27,232 nt of DNA from Lasiodiplodia sp. COLG20 (Eukaryota; Ascomycota; Dothideomycetes; Botryosphaeriales; Botryosphaeriaceae). Both the position numbers and the translations under genes were made by a program. The stretch spans positions 1 to 27,232 of the forward strand of contig VNWV01000068.1 of assembly GCA_009801085.1 (NCBI GenBank). The letters are read 5' to 3'. A model generated the notes under the pieces. The model saw only the letters and a list, made by a program, of their open reading frames with translations. It was not told the DNA's origin and did no database searches. Below, in pieces: positions 1-9,646 of the stretch (positions are counted from its first letter, which is position 1; each line of letters begins with the position of its first letter).

Positions 1-178
1 ATGTTTTTATTTTAAAACAAAAAAATGTTATTGCATATTTCATGGGTAGCTGAAGCTATCGTCCGGACGAGAATGTCGAATTAAAAATTATGTTTTTATT
101 TTAAAACAAAAAAATGTTATTGCATATTTCATGGGTAGCTGAAGCTATCGTCCGGACGAGAATGTCGAATTAAAAATT
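1..178. repeat. 89-bp perfect tandem duplication
   Basis: Positions 1-89 and 90-178 are identical base for base. Each unit holds an AT-rich stretch followed by the left arm and centre of the MITE-like element. Only the second unit continues into the matching right arm (188-216). It is either a real tandem duplication of the element's left part or an assembly artefact at a contig end. The perfect identity fits either explanation. Confidence 0.9.
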
Positions 179-216
179 ATACATATACGTCCGGACGATA
201 GCTTCAGCTACCCATG
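130..216 (+). mobile_element. MITE-like inverted-repeat element, copy 1
   Basis: This is an 87-bp element with perfect 29-bp terminal inverted repeats. The left arm starts CATGGGTAGCTGAAGCTATC at 130, and the right arm ends GATAGCTTCAGCTACCCATG at 216. Each arm ends inward in the palindrome CGTCCGGACG. The roughly 29-bp centre is AT-rich and begins GAATGTCGAATTAAAAA. No coding capacity exists, so if mobile it would need a transposase supplied elsewhere; none is seen in the window. I could not identify a clear target-site duplication. The same arms and centre recur at 20771 and 27158. Confidence 0.8.
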
Positions 217-400
217 GTATGTTTTTTTTCTAATCCCATTTATCTATCCGCTGCGAGAGGGGACTGACAACCAGACATACGTTCCAACTGCCCAATCAAA
301 AATAGAATGGTATTATTTGCAAACATGGAAAGATGAAGTAGTTGCAAGTTATTGTCATCCGCCAACCATGACCTACACTTACACCCACACCCACACACAG

Positions 401-1144
401 TACACCGCCTTCATGGACGTCGCCGCCAGCGCGCCCTTCCTCTTCACCGCAACCTACTCCCTCAACGACCTCCAGATCGGCCTCTCCTTCATCCCCTTCG
501 GCTTCGGCGCCCTGCTCGCGCCGCTCGTCAACGGCCGGCTGCTCGACTGGAACTACCGGCGCACCGCCGCGCGCATCGGCATGACCATCGACCGCAAGCG
601 CGGCGACGACCTGCGCAGCTTCCCCATCGAGCGCGCGCGCATCGAGGTGGCCGCGCCGCTGCTCGCCGTCGGCCTCGCGTCGTTGACGGCGTACGGCTGG
701 GTCATGGACGCCGAGACGCGCCTCGCCGCTCCGCTCGTGCTGTTCTTCCTGATCGGCCTGACGCTGACGGGCACGTTCAACGTGCTGAATCTCATGCTTG
801 TCGACTTTTACCCGCTCAGCCCGGCGACGGCGACCGCCGCGAATAATCTGGTGAGGTGCTTGATGGGCGCGGGAGGCAGTGCGGTGGTGATTTTGATGAT
901 CAAGAAGATGGGGAGGGGGTGGTGCTTTACGTTTCATGCGCTGGTCGTGTTGGCTGCGAGTCCCATTCTTTGGGTGCTGATTAAGAAAGGTCCGGGATGG
1001 AGAGAGAAGAGGAGGGTCAAAGCTGAAGAGGTGAGAAGGAGGAAGGAAGAGAAAGAAGAGGAGAGGGAGAGAGCGAGGATGGAGGAGGATAGAGGAAGAA
1101 ATGAAGATTCAAAGGAAGCGACGCATGAGGAAGAGGAGAAATGA
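401..1144 (+). CDS. MFS drug:H+ antiporter (DHA1/Qdr type), C-terminal half only
   Basis: Membrane transporter fragment, probably exporting drugs or small metabolites at the plasma membrane. The reading frame is open from 317, but similarity to the family begins at Y-T-A-F-M-D (401), inside what would be transmembrane segment 7. Directly before it CCACACACAG looks like an intron acceptor, so 401 is the likely exon start. What remains covers TM7 to TM12. It includes NDLQIGLSFIPFGFGALLAP, the family's R-x-G-M-x-I-D-R-K-R-G-D-D-L loop, FPIERARIE, and a very charged Glu/Arg tail. TM1-6 and the central loop are absent. They may lie upstream of the window, cut off by the repeat at 1-216, or may be lost. 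I cannot tell a partial gene from a pseudogene; the visible half has no stops or frameshifts. Confidence 0.7.
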   Translation, partial: YTAFMDVAASAPFLFTATYSLNDLQIGLSFIPFGFGALLAPLVNGRLLDWNYRRTAARIGMTIDRKRGDDLRSFPIERARIEVAAPLLAVGLASLTAYGWVMDAETRLAAPLVLFFLIGLTLTGTFNVLNLMLVDFYPLSPATATAANNLVRCLMGAGGSAVVILMIKKMGRGWCFTFHALVVLAASPILWVLIKKGPGWREKRRVKAEEVRRRKEEKEEERERARMEEDRGRNEDSKEATHEEEEK

Positions 1145-2271
1145 ATAGTGAGTTTATGTCAGGCGTAACGTAGATAAATGCCTTGGTGCTACAAATACGG
1201 AACGAGAGATTTGAAAGGGGAGCGTCTGCATGGATGTGACAGTCATAATTATGAAGAGAGTGATCGCGGAATTTAGTGGTGCTTTCAAAGCTTACTGTTG
1301 CATATAGGGAAACCAGGCAGATCTTTCTAATACCTAAGGGTCAATTTAAGTATATCGGACCTATGGCCGGGTGGTCGGGCAGCCAAGCAATAAGATGCAA
1401 TATTGGGGCATAGTGAGGTTGCCGCTTCCACCCGCACCTTGCCTCGCTAGGTTAAGGGGTAAAATTCCTGAAAAGGGGTTTTATAGCGTGTAGCTCTTGT
1501 GGCGTGTAAGTCCAGGCGACTCCCGATCAGCGACGCACGGCAGTCCAATCTGCTGAAGCGAACGGCAGTCATTGTCTGGCATTGACTATGAGTGAAAGTG
1601 AATTTTTGCTTCCCTAACTAGTACTCTAAATAACACTAGGTGTAGAGTATTAATTCGTTTTGCATACCCGTAGTGAGGTTCGAATACACGCAGTTAACCG
1701 ATCTAGTAAGCTTTGTTTATAACTTCTATAGCCAGTATGCTAAGTCAGCAGCATCCGCTCAAGAACAACACACATAGGTAGGCAGTAGAAGCTACCCTTC
1801 GGATGTGAATGTACATTTCTTTTTCTACGTCAATCAAGATGAGTCACCTTCCGTCGCTGAGCCAGATCAGCCCTATCACTTTGCTGTTACACCACGCCAA
1901 AGCATACCCCACACCACCAGATCCTTCAATCTGCCCCGCACCGCCACGCTAAAGTAGACAGAACCATCCTGCAAGCCAACTTGTTGCTTTTAGTGTTGAA
2001 TGCGGTCCGAGCTATAGGGTCTTTGAAAGGTGTTGTTGTGGGTCCAGATCAACCGTAAGCAACACAGCTGATCCTTACCTCACAACCACGGCCCAGTTAT
2101 CTTCTCACCGCTAACGCAGGTGCGGACACGCAGCTGCCTAGCGCCAAGACCAGCCCGCATCCTGCGCTGAATCCTTCACCCACAGTAGCTCCGTTTTGCT
2201 TAAGAACCGGCACCAGCGGCCAAACAAACAACCTCATACCGTCTCTAGCCAACACCCGCACCATCACAAAG
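1145..2271. other. Intergenic region without a gene, containing a decayed repeat
   Basis: No ORF here has a recognisable protein or convincing splice structure. The centre (about 1331-1700) contains the SINE-like repeat described separately. The last 200 bases are presumably promoter and leader of the GFA-domain gene. A TGAGTCA heptamer lies at 1840-1846, without further support for function. Confidence 0.5.
1331..1700 (+). repeat. SINE-like dispersed repeat with tRNA-like motifs, copy 1
   Basis: Shares ordered blocks with 20953-21148: ACCTAAGGG; CCTATGG followed by TGGTCGRG; a CAxCACC-type block; AGGGGYAAAATTYCYGAAA followed by TTTTATAG; and TGAATTTTTGCT. The CCTATGGCCGGGTGGTCGGG block resembles a tRNA D-arm/box A. 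Near the end GAGGTTCGAATACAC resembles a box B/T-loop. The A-to-B spacing is about 300 nt, much longer than in a tRNA or classical SINE head, and includes a hairpin-like insert (TACTCTA ... TAGAGTA, 1622-1650). Boundaries are approximate and no target-site duplication was found. Confidence 0.45.
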
Positions 2272-2864
2272 ATGTCCTCCAAAGAACCGCCCACCCTCCC
2301 CACGGCCTCCTCTGACCCCAATGCCCCCACCAAAACCTACGCCGCCTCCTGCCACTGCGGCAAAATCAAATTCTCCGCCAAAGTCTCCCCGCCGCTCGAG
2401 GGGGGAGCGCACGAGGTGGCGAGCTGCAACTGCTCCATCTGCACCAGCAAGGGATACCTGCTCATCTACCTAGCCAATGACGCAATCACTTTTGAGAGCG
2501 GACAGGAAGAAATGAAGGTAAAGTCGATGCACGCCGCGCTGGGAGCTCACTTCATCTGTGCATGTTAAAATCAATGACAGTAAATTGACCATTTCTTTGC
2601 CAAATAGGGCTATAGCTTCAACAAGAAGCAGGTGGAGCATTGCTTCTGCCCGAACTGCGGATCGGCCCTGTTCATATCTTCGATCAAGCCGGGCTTTTTC
2701 GAGGGCATGAAGGCTGTGAATGTGAGCGTGCTACCTAGTCCTTTGGCATCCCTTTGGGAAATATGATCACTTTAGATTGACCCAACTGTACGCAGGTCCG
2801 CAATTTCAAGGATATCGAGATTGACGATTTGAAGCTGAAGAAGGCAGATGGGAGGAGTTACTGA
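2272..2864 (+). CDS. GFA/CENP-V domain zinc protein
   Basis: Small zinc protein of the glutathione-dependent formaldehyde-activating (GFA)/CENP-V family. In fungi most members have no proven substrate, so a formaldehyde reaction should not be assumed. Predicted exons 2272-2517, 2608-2721 and 2796-2864 join in frame to 142 residues, the usual family size. Introns are 90 nt (GTAAAG...ATAG) and 74 nt (GTGAGC...GCAG). Zinc ligands are visible in the family order: C27-H-C29-G-K, C52-N-C54-S-I-C57, and C94-F-C96-P-N-C99-G followed by SALF. The ATG at 2272 gives a short, poorly conserved Pro/Thr-rich leader before the domain begins near residue 22. No signal peptide is seen, so it is likely cytosolic. 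It lies alone, with repeat-bearing DNA upstream and the tail-to-tail gene ROT1 downstream. Confidence 0.88.
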
Positions 2865-3190
2865 TTACTGTATTGGGGAAACGAGCTAATGACGTCATGC
2901 TCGGAAGAAGATCCCATCTAAAAATAGCTTTCGCGACCAGAACAATTGTGAAAACACCAAAATCAACTGGGGATATCTTACATCGGGTATTCCACCACTA
3001 AGGTGAATGCAGCCCGGAAAATCTGCAACCGTGTTTCCCAGTGTAATTCGTAAAACGCGCGCTCGTCTAATGCCATTGATGTTGCAAAACGCCCGGAACT
3101 ACCAAAAAAAGAAAACCTATAACTTTTCCCTTGAAACGTTGGATGTTAGTGCGCCAGGTGGTATCCCTCGTCATTGTCGTTAACCGTTTT

Positions 3191-4097
3191 TCAGAAGCAG
3201 AAGTAGAGAATCGATCCGGCCGCTGTCATGCCCACGCCAACCCACCACCAACGATCTGCGTCCATGTGGTCCGGCTTCTGGCCTAACATCCTGCGCTTCA
3301 GCGGAGTGAAGACTTCGTTTGCACGCTTGATCTTATTGCTTGATTTTGATGCTGCCGTGGCCTTAGCGCCGGTGGTGAGGCTGGACGTCGGGAGCATCTG
3401 TGCGGGGGTGTAGGCGAGGTAGAGGGGCATGACGGGTGTGCCGTCGAATCCGTAGAGGGTTAATTTCTTGACATTGTGGTATTTGTCCGTCACAATGCTG
3501 TATTGCTACGTCAAGGCTCAGTATCCCATCCAAAGGCTTGCCCTACAATTGGCTCTCATACCTTGAAAGTCTCGTTTTGGCTGTATTTCGTGTAAACGCC
3601 GGTGTCGTATCTGCAAGGGTCGGAAAGCAGCTGCCTTCCGTCGCCGAAAGGCGTAAGGTGTAGCTTGCCGTCAGAAGTCTTCTCGAAGGTGCCGTGTTGC
3701 CATTGCATAATTCCCTTGGGACAGTTGGGTGCCGCGGCTGCAGTAGTAGGCGTAAGTACTGGTCTACGGCGCGTTGTGAGAGAGACGTACGGTTCGCGAT
3801 GGCGCGATATAAGGCCTCCTCCCAGAAACCGTCCGAGGTGAAGGAGTAGGAAATGCCTGGCAAGGCGGGCTCGATCATGGAGTCGTTCGTCGGGTTATAG
3901 AAGGCCTATGCGGAAGTGAGTCAGTATCTGGGGATCTTCGACCGGGTCCACAATATCTCCACAAAAGGGCGACGCACCGGCCCGGTCAGCGTTTTGTTTG
4001 ATTTGGATGACCAGGTGCCGTACAAATCGGCGTCAACGACGCCTTGCGCGGCGACGACAGTGGCGCCGACGAGTGCGACGGCGGACGACAGTAGCAT
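3191..4097 (-). CDS. ROT1: Rot1, ER-membrane chaperone needed for cell-wall synthesis
   Basis: Rot1 is an essential ER chaperone in yeast that assists folding and glycosylation of secretory proteins and supports beta-1,6-glucan formation. Predicted exons on the minus strand are 4097-3978, 3905-3791, 3737-3562 and 3505-3191. Introns of 72, 53 and 56 nt all have GT-AG ends, and the joined protein is 241 residues (yeast about 256). The N-terminus MLLSSAVALVGATVVAAQG is a clear signal peptide. The family's conserved core follows: DLYGTWSSKSNKTLTGP, GISYSFTSDGFWEEALYRAI, CPKGIMQWQHG, then YHNVKKLTLYGFDGTPVMP and LYLAYTPAQMLPT. A single C-terminal membrane span (WWWVGVGMTAAGSILYFCF) ends the protein. 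The signal peptide fixes the start; an in-frame open extension upstream of it is not Rot1-like. It is transcribed divergently from the folate gene. Confidence 0.93.
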
Positions 4098-4485
4098 GGC
4101 GGCGGATGAGTTGGTGGGCGAGCGTAGCGAATGACTCGGGTGGGGGGCGGGATGTGCTCGGTCGGGGGCAGTTATGTGTTGTGGATGAAGCCTGAGCGTT
4201 CTTCCAAGCGCTGACGACACCCAGGACAGGAGACACAAGCCAGAGCGGGCCCGGACGCTCCCCTGCCCGCGCGCGTTCAAAGCAAGGGTTTTGCCCCAGA
4301 TCTCTCAGCCACACGCAGGAACCGCAGGAACCGCGCGTGCGCAAACGGAAAAGCCCCCCCGGACCAGGCCTGGCGGCGATCGTTCTGTTCGTCGCGCTTG
4401 TCATTGGCTCCAGAGCCAGCCGCGGCTGAAGACTCTTCAACCAGCGCCATCTCCGCCCTCGCAGGGACCAGATTCGCCCGCCAAT
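4098..4485. promoter_or_regulatory. Shared divergent promoter, ROT1 / folate cyclo-ligase
   Basis: These 388 bases separate two start codons pointing away from each other, so both promoters and 5' leaders must fit here or in shared sequence. No TATA box is obvious. Open frames across it are shadows without recognisable protein content. Confidence 0.55.
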
Positions 4486-5346
4486 ATGGCGTCCGCACAA
4501 GCCGCGAAGAAGGAACTGCGCAAACAAATCAAGCAAATCTTGGCTGCTTTGCCGCAGGACGCGGTTGCACAGCAGAGTCAGCAAAACTCGTCTAGCACCC
4601 CCACGCTGCTATTGTGCTGACGGCCTTATGCAGCCTCTCGTGCCGTGCGAGCGCTTTTGGCTTTACCAGAGTACCAGGCGGCCAGGCGCATTAGCGTCTA
4701 CCTGTCTATGCCTGCAGGAGAGATTTCCACAGCAACCGTAGTCCATGACGCGCTTGCCCAGGGCAAGAAAGTCTTTGTCCCATACACCTATCAGCGTTCT
4801 GTGCAGCCAGAACTGAAGCCCAAGTCAATCATGGACATGGTCGAGCTTAAGTCATTCCAAGACTTTGAGAGCTTCCAGCCGGATAAATGGGGCATCCCAA
4901 CACCAAGCGCAGAGTCAATCACGGGTCGCAAGAACAGTTTTGGAGGCCAAGGCCTTTCTGAAGGCGATGCTAATCCAGTCAGTGAGGCAGAGTCCGGACT
5001 GGACCTGATCGTCGTGCCTGGCATGGCCTTTGATGCCGACTTTGGTAGGCTGGGGCACGGGAAAGGCTTCTACGACTTCTTCCTGGACAGAAGTCAACAA
5101 CACAGCCAGAGAGCTTCTGGCGTCCGCATGCCCTTCCTCGGTATGACCGCAGCTCGTAATCTCACCAACGCAGATGTGAAGGCTAATTCGGAGCAATTAG
5201 TTGGACTCGCATTAAAGGAGCAGCTACTGCCGCCGGCTCAGTCCGTACCTATGGACGCGACCGATTGGAGGCTTGACGCACTCGTGGTCGGCAATGGAGA
5301 AGTCCTTCGATCCACCAAGGCCCAGCCTAACGCGTCCACGCCGTAG
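4486..5346 (+). CDS. FAU1: 5-formyltetrahydrofolate cyclo-ligase (5,10-methenyl-THF synthetase)
   Basis: Catalyses the ATP- and Mg-dependent conversion of 5-formyl-THF to 5,10-methenyl-THF, returning stored folate to one-carbon metabolism. Exons 4486-4576 and 4634-5346 join to 267 residues. The first residues (MASAQAAKKELRKQIKQIL) match the family's N-terminal helix, and QAARRISVYLSMPAGEIST follows the junction as expected. The nucleotide and product-site motifs are present: VVPGMAFD (about residues 158-164) and RLGHGKGFYD (about 169-178). The donor GTCAGC at 4577 is weak. It was chosen because the stronger-looking alternative at 4590 breaks the frame, whereas this one gives the conserved Q-Q-x-S-R-A-V spacing. 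A 40-residue insertion-like stretch before VVPG (SITGRKNSFGGQGLSEGDAN and on) is common in fungal homologues. Tail to tail with SmE, 133 bases apart. Confidence 0.92.
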
Positions 5347-5479
5347 TCCTCGGAGGGAGAGATGAAGCTGTCGCTCTCCAAACCATACATTCTTTTTCCC
5401 GTTACGCCGCACCTGACGCCCTTCCCCATACGCAACCGTGATTTTATGATATCCCGTGTGTTCATTTCTATTCGCCCAC

Positions 5480-5884
5480 TCATGCCTCAACACTCTGGAT
5501 GAGGGAGACGTTGTCGCCCTTGAGGAGAATTTGGCCTATTACCCTGTTAGCAGGTTGTGCATTTGATCCCACTTGTGCAGCCCCGCATGACGAAACGTAC
5601 CAAGCGCGCGGCGCGCTCCCTGAGTGTCCTTCGTGGCAAGCTTGACCTCAACCGCGTCGTCGATGACAAGGTTCATGAATTCGTCGAAGCCCTACGTTGT
5701 GTTAGGTTGCGTCGCGTATTCCCCAAGACGTGCAGCTGCTTACGCGAATCTTGCCCTCGATGCGCATGCCGATCTGCTCGAACAGCCAGATCTGCACGGT
5801 TGCGCGCGTCTGGAGGAGCTTGAAGATGAAGTTGATTGGAGGCAGCAGGACCTTGTTCCTGTTTCCACCACCGCGGCCGGCCAT
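5480..5884 (-). CDS. SME1: Small nuclear ribonucleoprotein SmE
   Basis: SmE is one of the seven Sm proteins forming the ring on spliceosomal U1, U2, U4 and U5 snRNAs. Minus-strand exons 5884-5744, 5691-5601 and 5535-5480 join to 95 residues, the normal size. Introns are 52 nt (GTAAGC donor) and 65 nt (GTACGT donor). The sequence begins MAGRGGGNRNKVLLPPINFI, then FKLLQTRATVQIWLFEQIG. The Sm1 motif GFDEFMNLVIDDAVEV is followed by a variable linker, and the Sm2 motif ILLKGDNVSLI is near the end. These match SmE rather than LSm5 or other paralogues. Two acceptors 8 nt apart precede exon 3 (ACAG and AATAG); only the second keeps LGQILLKGDN in frame. Expressed divergently from the importin gene. 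Confidence 0.95.
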
Positions 5885-6321
5885 TGTAAGTGAGGTAAAG
5901 CGAGGATTTGGGAGGGGTTCGTGGCGTGCAGCGGGCGGCGTGGTCGAATGGTCCAAGGTTGGCGGGTGCAGAGCGGATGGGCGGTGGTTGCAGCTGCGGT
6001 TGGAGCTCGCCGTCGCCAAAGTTGTTTGCAGCGCGCTCTGCGCCAAGCCTCGGGCGGCGGAAGGCGGGCCCCAGTCACCTTGCAAGTACGTACGACAACA
6101 TTGGATTATTTTTCCACTATGCACCTTTCCTGCGCCTAACGAACATACCCAACACCCCTCTCCTCCCTCCACGGCCACCTGCGTGCTCCGAAGAGGCTGC
6201 CCGGTTCCACCGCGTTCTGCGATCCTATGCGCCTTACGTAGCGGCACCCCTCAGTCCGCCCCACCTGCTTGTCTAAACCTCCGTCACCACCCCTCTGCGC
6301 CGACCATCCAAGGCCGCAACC
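5885..6321. promoter_or_regulatory. Shared divergent promoter, SME1 / importin
   Basis: These 437 bases lie between the start codons of SmE (minus) and the importin (plus). The stretch contains a pyrimidine-rich segment (about 6115-6300) ahead of the importin ATG, typical of fungal core promoters and leaders. Open frames through it are not protein-like. No defined binding site is claimed. Confidence 0.5.
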
Positions 6322-9300
6322 ATGGCTGCCAACGGTGCGGCGGCCCAACAGGCCTTTGCGCCCGTTCTTGCAGCGCTCGCCACCATGCAGAGCAACGTCG
6401 ACCGCACTCAGAAAGGCCAGGCTCACGAGTATCTCGAGCAGTTCCAGAAGTCGGTCAGTAGACATCGCCGCCAACACGACGCCCCAAAGCCGCGCTGACA
6501 CGACTCGTCACCAGGAGGAGGCATGGACCACCAATTTTGCTATACTGCAGTCGCCCGACGCCGCCGTGGAGGCCAAGCTGTTCGCCGCGACGACACTCAA
6601 GGGAAAGGTAGGTTGTTGAACCGGCAAGGCCTATGTCAGGAGCGCGCGCGTGCTGATGCGCCCAGATTGTGTATGATCTCCACCAGCTCCCGCGCGAGTC
6701 GCTTTCGCCGCTCCGCGATACCCTTCTCACCGTGCTCGCCGCCTTCCGCGCCGGCCCCAAGCCGATCCGGATGCAGCTCTGCGTGTGCCTGGCCAACCTG
6801 GCGATACAAATGATGGAGTGGAAGGATGTCCTGCCGCTGGTTGTTTCGACCCTTGGAAACGACCCTCAGAGCATCCCCTGCGTCCTGGACTTCCTGCGGG
6901 TCCTGCCGGAAGAAGTCACCGAAGGACGAAAGATTAATCTCACTGTACGTTCGGCCGAACCGCCACTTTGCGAGCCCCCGACGGCGGTTTTTCGAAGCAC
7001 GATCAGAGTCTAATCCATCATGACAATAGGAAGATGAGCTACAGGAAAGGACAAAGGAACTGCTGGAAGACAACGCGCAGGAGGTCCTTGGCCTGCTGGG
7101 CCAATATTCCCGTTCATCCGGTGAATTCCTTGCCCTATATTCTGTTGGGAATGCAGCGCTAACTCCCGCAGATGCCGCTTCGAAGAACCCTCAACTTATG
7201 GATTGCATTCAATCGTGGGCACGTGAGGTTCCCATCAACGACATCGTCAACTCCTCCCTGCTGGATACCGTCCTGAACGGCCTCTCCGAGGACGAGCCTT
7301 TCGAGTCTGCTGTGGAGTGCATCTGTGCCGTCATCCGGGAGACTAGGGATGTCGACGAGTGCATGAATGTCATCTCGACCCTTTATCCCAAGCTTATGGC
7401 TTTGAGGCCCAAGATTGAGCAAGCCGCTGAAGAGGAGGATACTGAGGTGTTCAAGGGCATTGCCAGGGTTTTCGCCGAGGCTGGTGAGGCGTGGGTTGTG
7501 CTGATCGCAAGGCTGCCTCAGCAGTTCCAAGGCCTGGTGGAATCCGTCCTGGAGGTCGCTGCAAGGGACAACGAACGGGATGCTATTTCCCACACCTTCA
7601 ACTTCTGGTACGAGCTCAAGCAATACCTGACCCTGGAGAAGTACATGCCGGCGAGACTCGAGTTCGTCGCCGTCTTCTCGAAGCTCGTCGACATCATGAT
7701 CGGCCACCTGGAATATCCGAAGCCGGAATCTGGCGACGAGAAAGATCTATTTGAGGGCGACCGTGAACAAGAGGAAAAGTTCCGGGAATTCAGGCATCAG
7801 ATGGGCGATGTTCTCAAGGACTGCTGCGAGGTTATTGGAGTCACGGAATGCTTGCAAAAGTGCTATGTGCTTATCGAGGAGTGGGTCAACAAGTACGGTC
7901 CTCAGGCGTCGGCTGGACACGTTCCGGAATGGCAGAAGTTGGAGGCACCGCTGTTTGCCATGAGGGCTATGGGACGTATGGTCCCTCAGGACGAGAACAT
8001 CATGCTCCCACGCTTGATGCCCCTGCTTGTTCAGATTCCGGACCAGGAGAAGGTTCGTTTCCAGGCCGTCATGGCCCTTGGGCGCTACACTTTGTGGACC
8101 GCTCAGCACCCGGAGACTCTTCAGCCTCAATTGGACTACATTATGGCAGCATTCAACCATCCGTCTAAGGAGGTCGTCCGCGCCGCCGCCTTGTCATTCA
8201 AGTTCTTCTGCAATGACTGCGCGCCTCTGCTGAAGGACTATATTCCTCAACTCCAGCAGTTTTACACCAGCGTACTCGACAGGCTACCTGCAAGTAGCCA
8301 GGACGAATTGACAGATGGCGTTGCGTCTGTTCTTGCTGAACAGCCTCCTGAGGTCCTCTACGACTACCTCAAGCTGTACTGCGATCCTGTTCTCAAGACT
8401 ATTATGGAGATGGCACAGAATGCCACCGATGATAAGGCGAAGCTCGCTCTTGCTGGTAAGTTGACTCTTTGCGTTCACTTCGATATTACTAAACGAGACA
8501 ACAGACAAGCTGCAAATCATTACCATCTTCATACAATGGGTCCAGCCCTACGTCCCCCCCACTCAGCCACATCCTTGCGTCAGATACTGCCAAGAGATCT
8601 TCCCAGTCTTCGCTACTCTTTCTGATAACTTCACGACGTTCTCGCCTATCCTTGAGCGCGTGTGCCGCTGCTGGCGTTACATGGTTCTCTCCTACCGCAC
8701 TCACATGGCACCACTGCTTCCCCAGTTGGCGGACAAGCTTGCCTCGGGATTTACGTCATCAAGGCAAGGCTGCTTCCTGTGGGCGACCGACTCCATTGTG
8801 AGGGAGTTCGCTCCTGGCGTCGAGGGCATTGACTCCAACACTCTCGCAGCTGTTTTCCAGTTCTATTCTCAACAGGCAACGACTTTCCTAAGGGCGCTCA
8901 GCGACCTTCCTCCAGAACAGCTGCCCGACGGTAAGTATAAATTTTCGGAAGTTGTGGGACCATCTAACTGGGGTGCAGTCATCGAGGACTTCTTCCGGCT
9001 GTCTGTGGACGTCCTTCTATTCTTCCCTGACCAGTCCGTCACGTCTCCGCTCATGCCTTCGATCATCTCGGCAGCTACCACGGCTCTCACTCTTCTCAAA
9101 GAGGAGCCTCTCATCGCCTCGCTGCACTTCCTGCGCGATTTCCTCGCCTACGGCACGGACAACCCGCCTTCATCTGACTGGGGCGACGAGCCTCGTACCA
9201 ACCCTCCCGAAATTCAGACGGCAGTCAAGCATCTGGTTAGCGGTCAAGGAGATCAGCTAACCCAGCGTATCATGACGGGCATGATGTACACGTTCCCTCG

Positions 9301-9646
9301 GGACTGCTTCCCAGACGCTTCGGGCGTGCTGCTCGAGATGTTCAACCTGATGCCCGCAGAGGTGGCTCAGTGGATCAAGACTACCGTCACCATGCTGCCG
9401 CCTGGGTCTATCAGCCCGCAAGAGGCGGAGCGGCTGATGAACAACATCAACCAGTATTACTCCCTTATTCCCGAGAAATTCACGTACAGTGCTTCTGATG
9501 GAAGAACCAGGCGCATCCAATCGAACGAAGTCCGCAAAATCCGCACGCTGCTGCAAGACTTCACTAACTCGTACCGCCGCCGTAACGTCGCGCCTCGCGA
9601 AGGCCTGGGTCGTCTCGAGGCGACCAGGTTCCGCTTCACCGGTTGA
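6322..9646 (+). CDS. MTR10: Importin-beta family receptor Mtr10 / transportin-3
   Basis: Mtr10 (Kap111) is a karyopherin that imports SR-type mRNA-binding proteins such as Npl3 into the nucleus and takes part in tRNA trafficking; release depends on Ran-GTP. Seven exons were derived: 6322-6453, 6515-6607, 6666-6944, 7030-7120, 7172-8455, 8505-8930 and 8979-9646. They join to 990 residues (yeast 972) with introns of 48-85 nt, all GT-AG. The protein is an alpha-helical HEAT-repeat solenoid throughout. The N-terminus includes AHEYLEQFQKS, EEAWTTNFAILQS and AAVEAKLFAATTLKGKI, the importin N-terminal repeats. WVLIARLPQQ-like and RAAALSFKFFCNDC helices lie mid-protein. It ends with a basic tail, DFTNSYRRRNVAPREGLGRL. 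No frameshift is present. The start is the only ATG that opens this frame with the conserved N-terminal helix. Confidence 0.93.

Noticed and set aside
1361..1440. Possible tRNA gene near the box A-like sequence
   Set aside because: No acceptor-stem pairing, no anticodon arm and only a degenerate box B at the right distance. Treated as part of a SINE-like repeat.
3191..5884. Possible functional gene cluster of ROT1, folate cyclo-ligase and SmE
   Set aside because: The genes act in unrelated processes (ER folding, folate metabolism, splicing). Closeness and divergent promoters are ordinary for compact fungal genomes.
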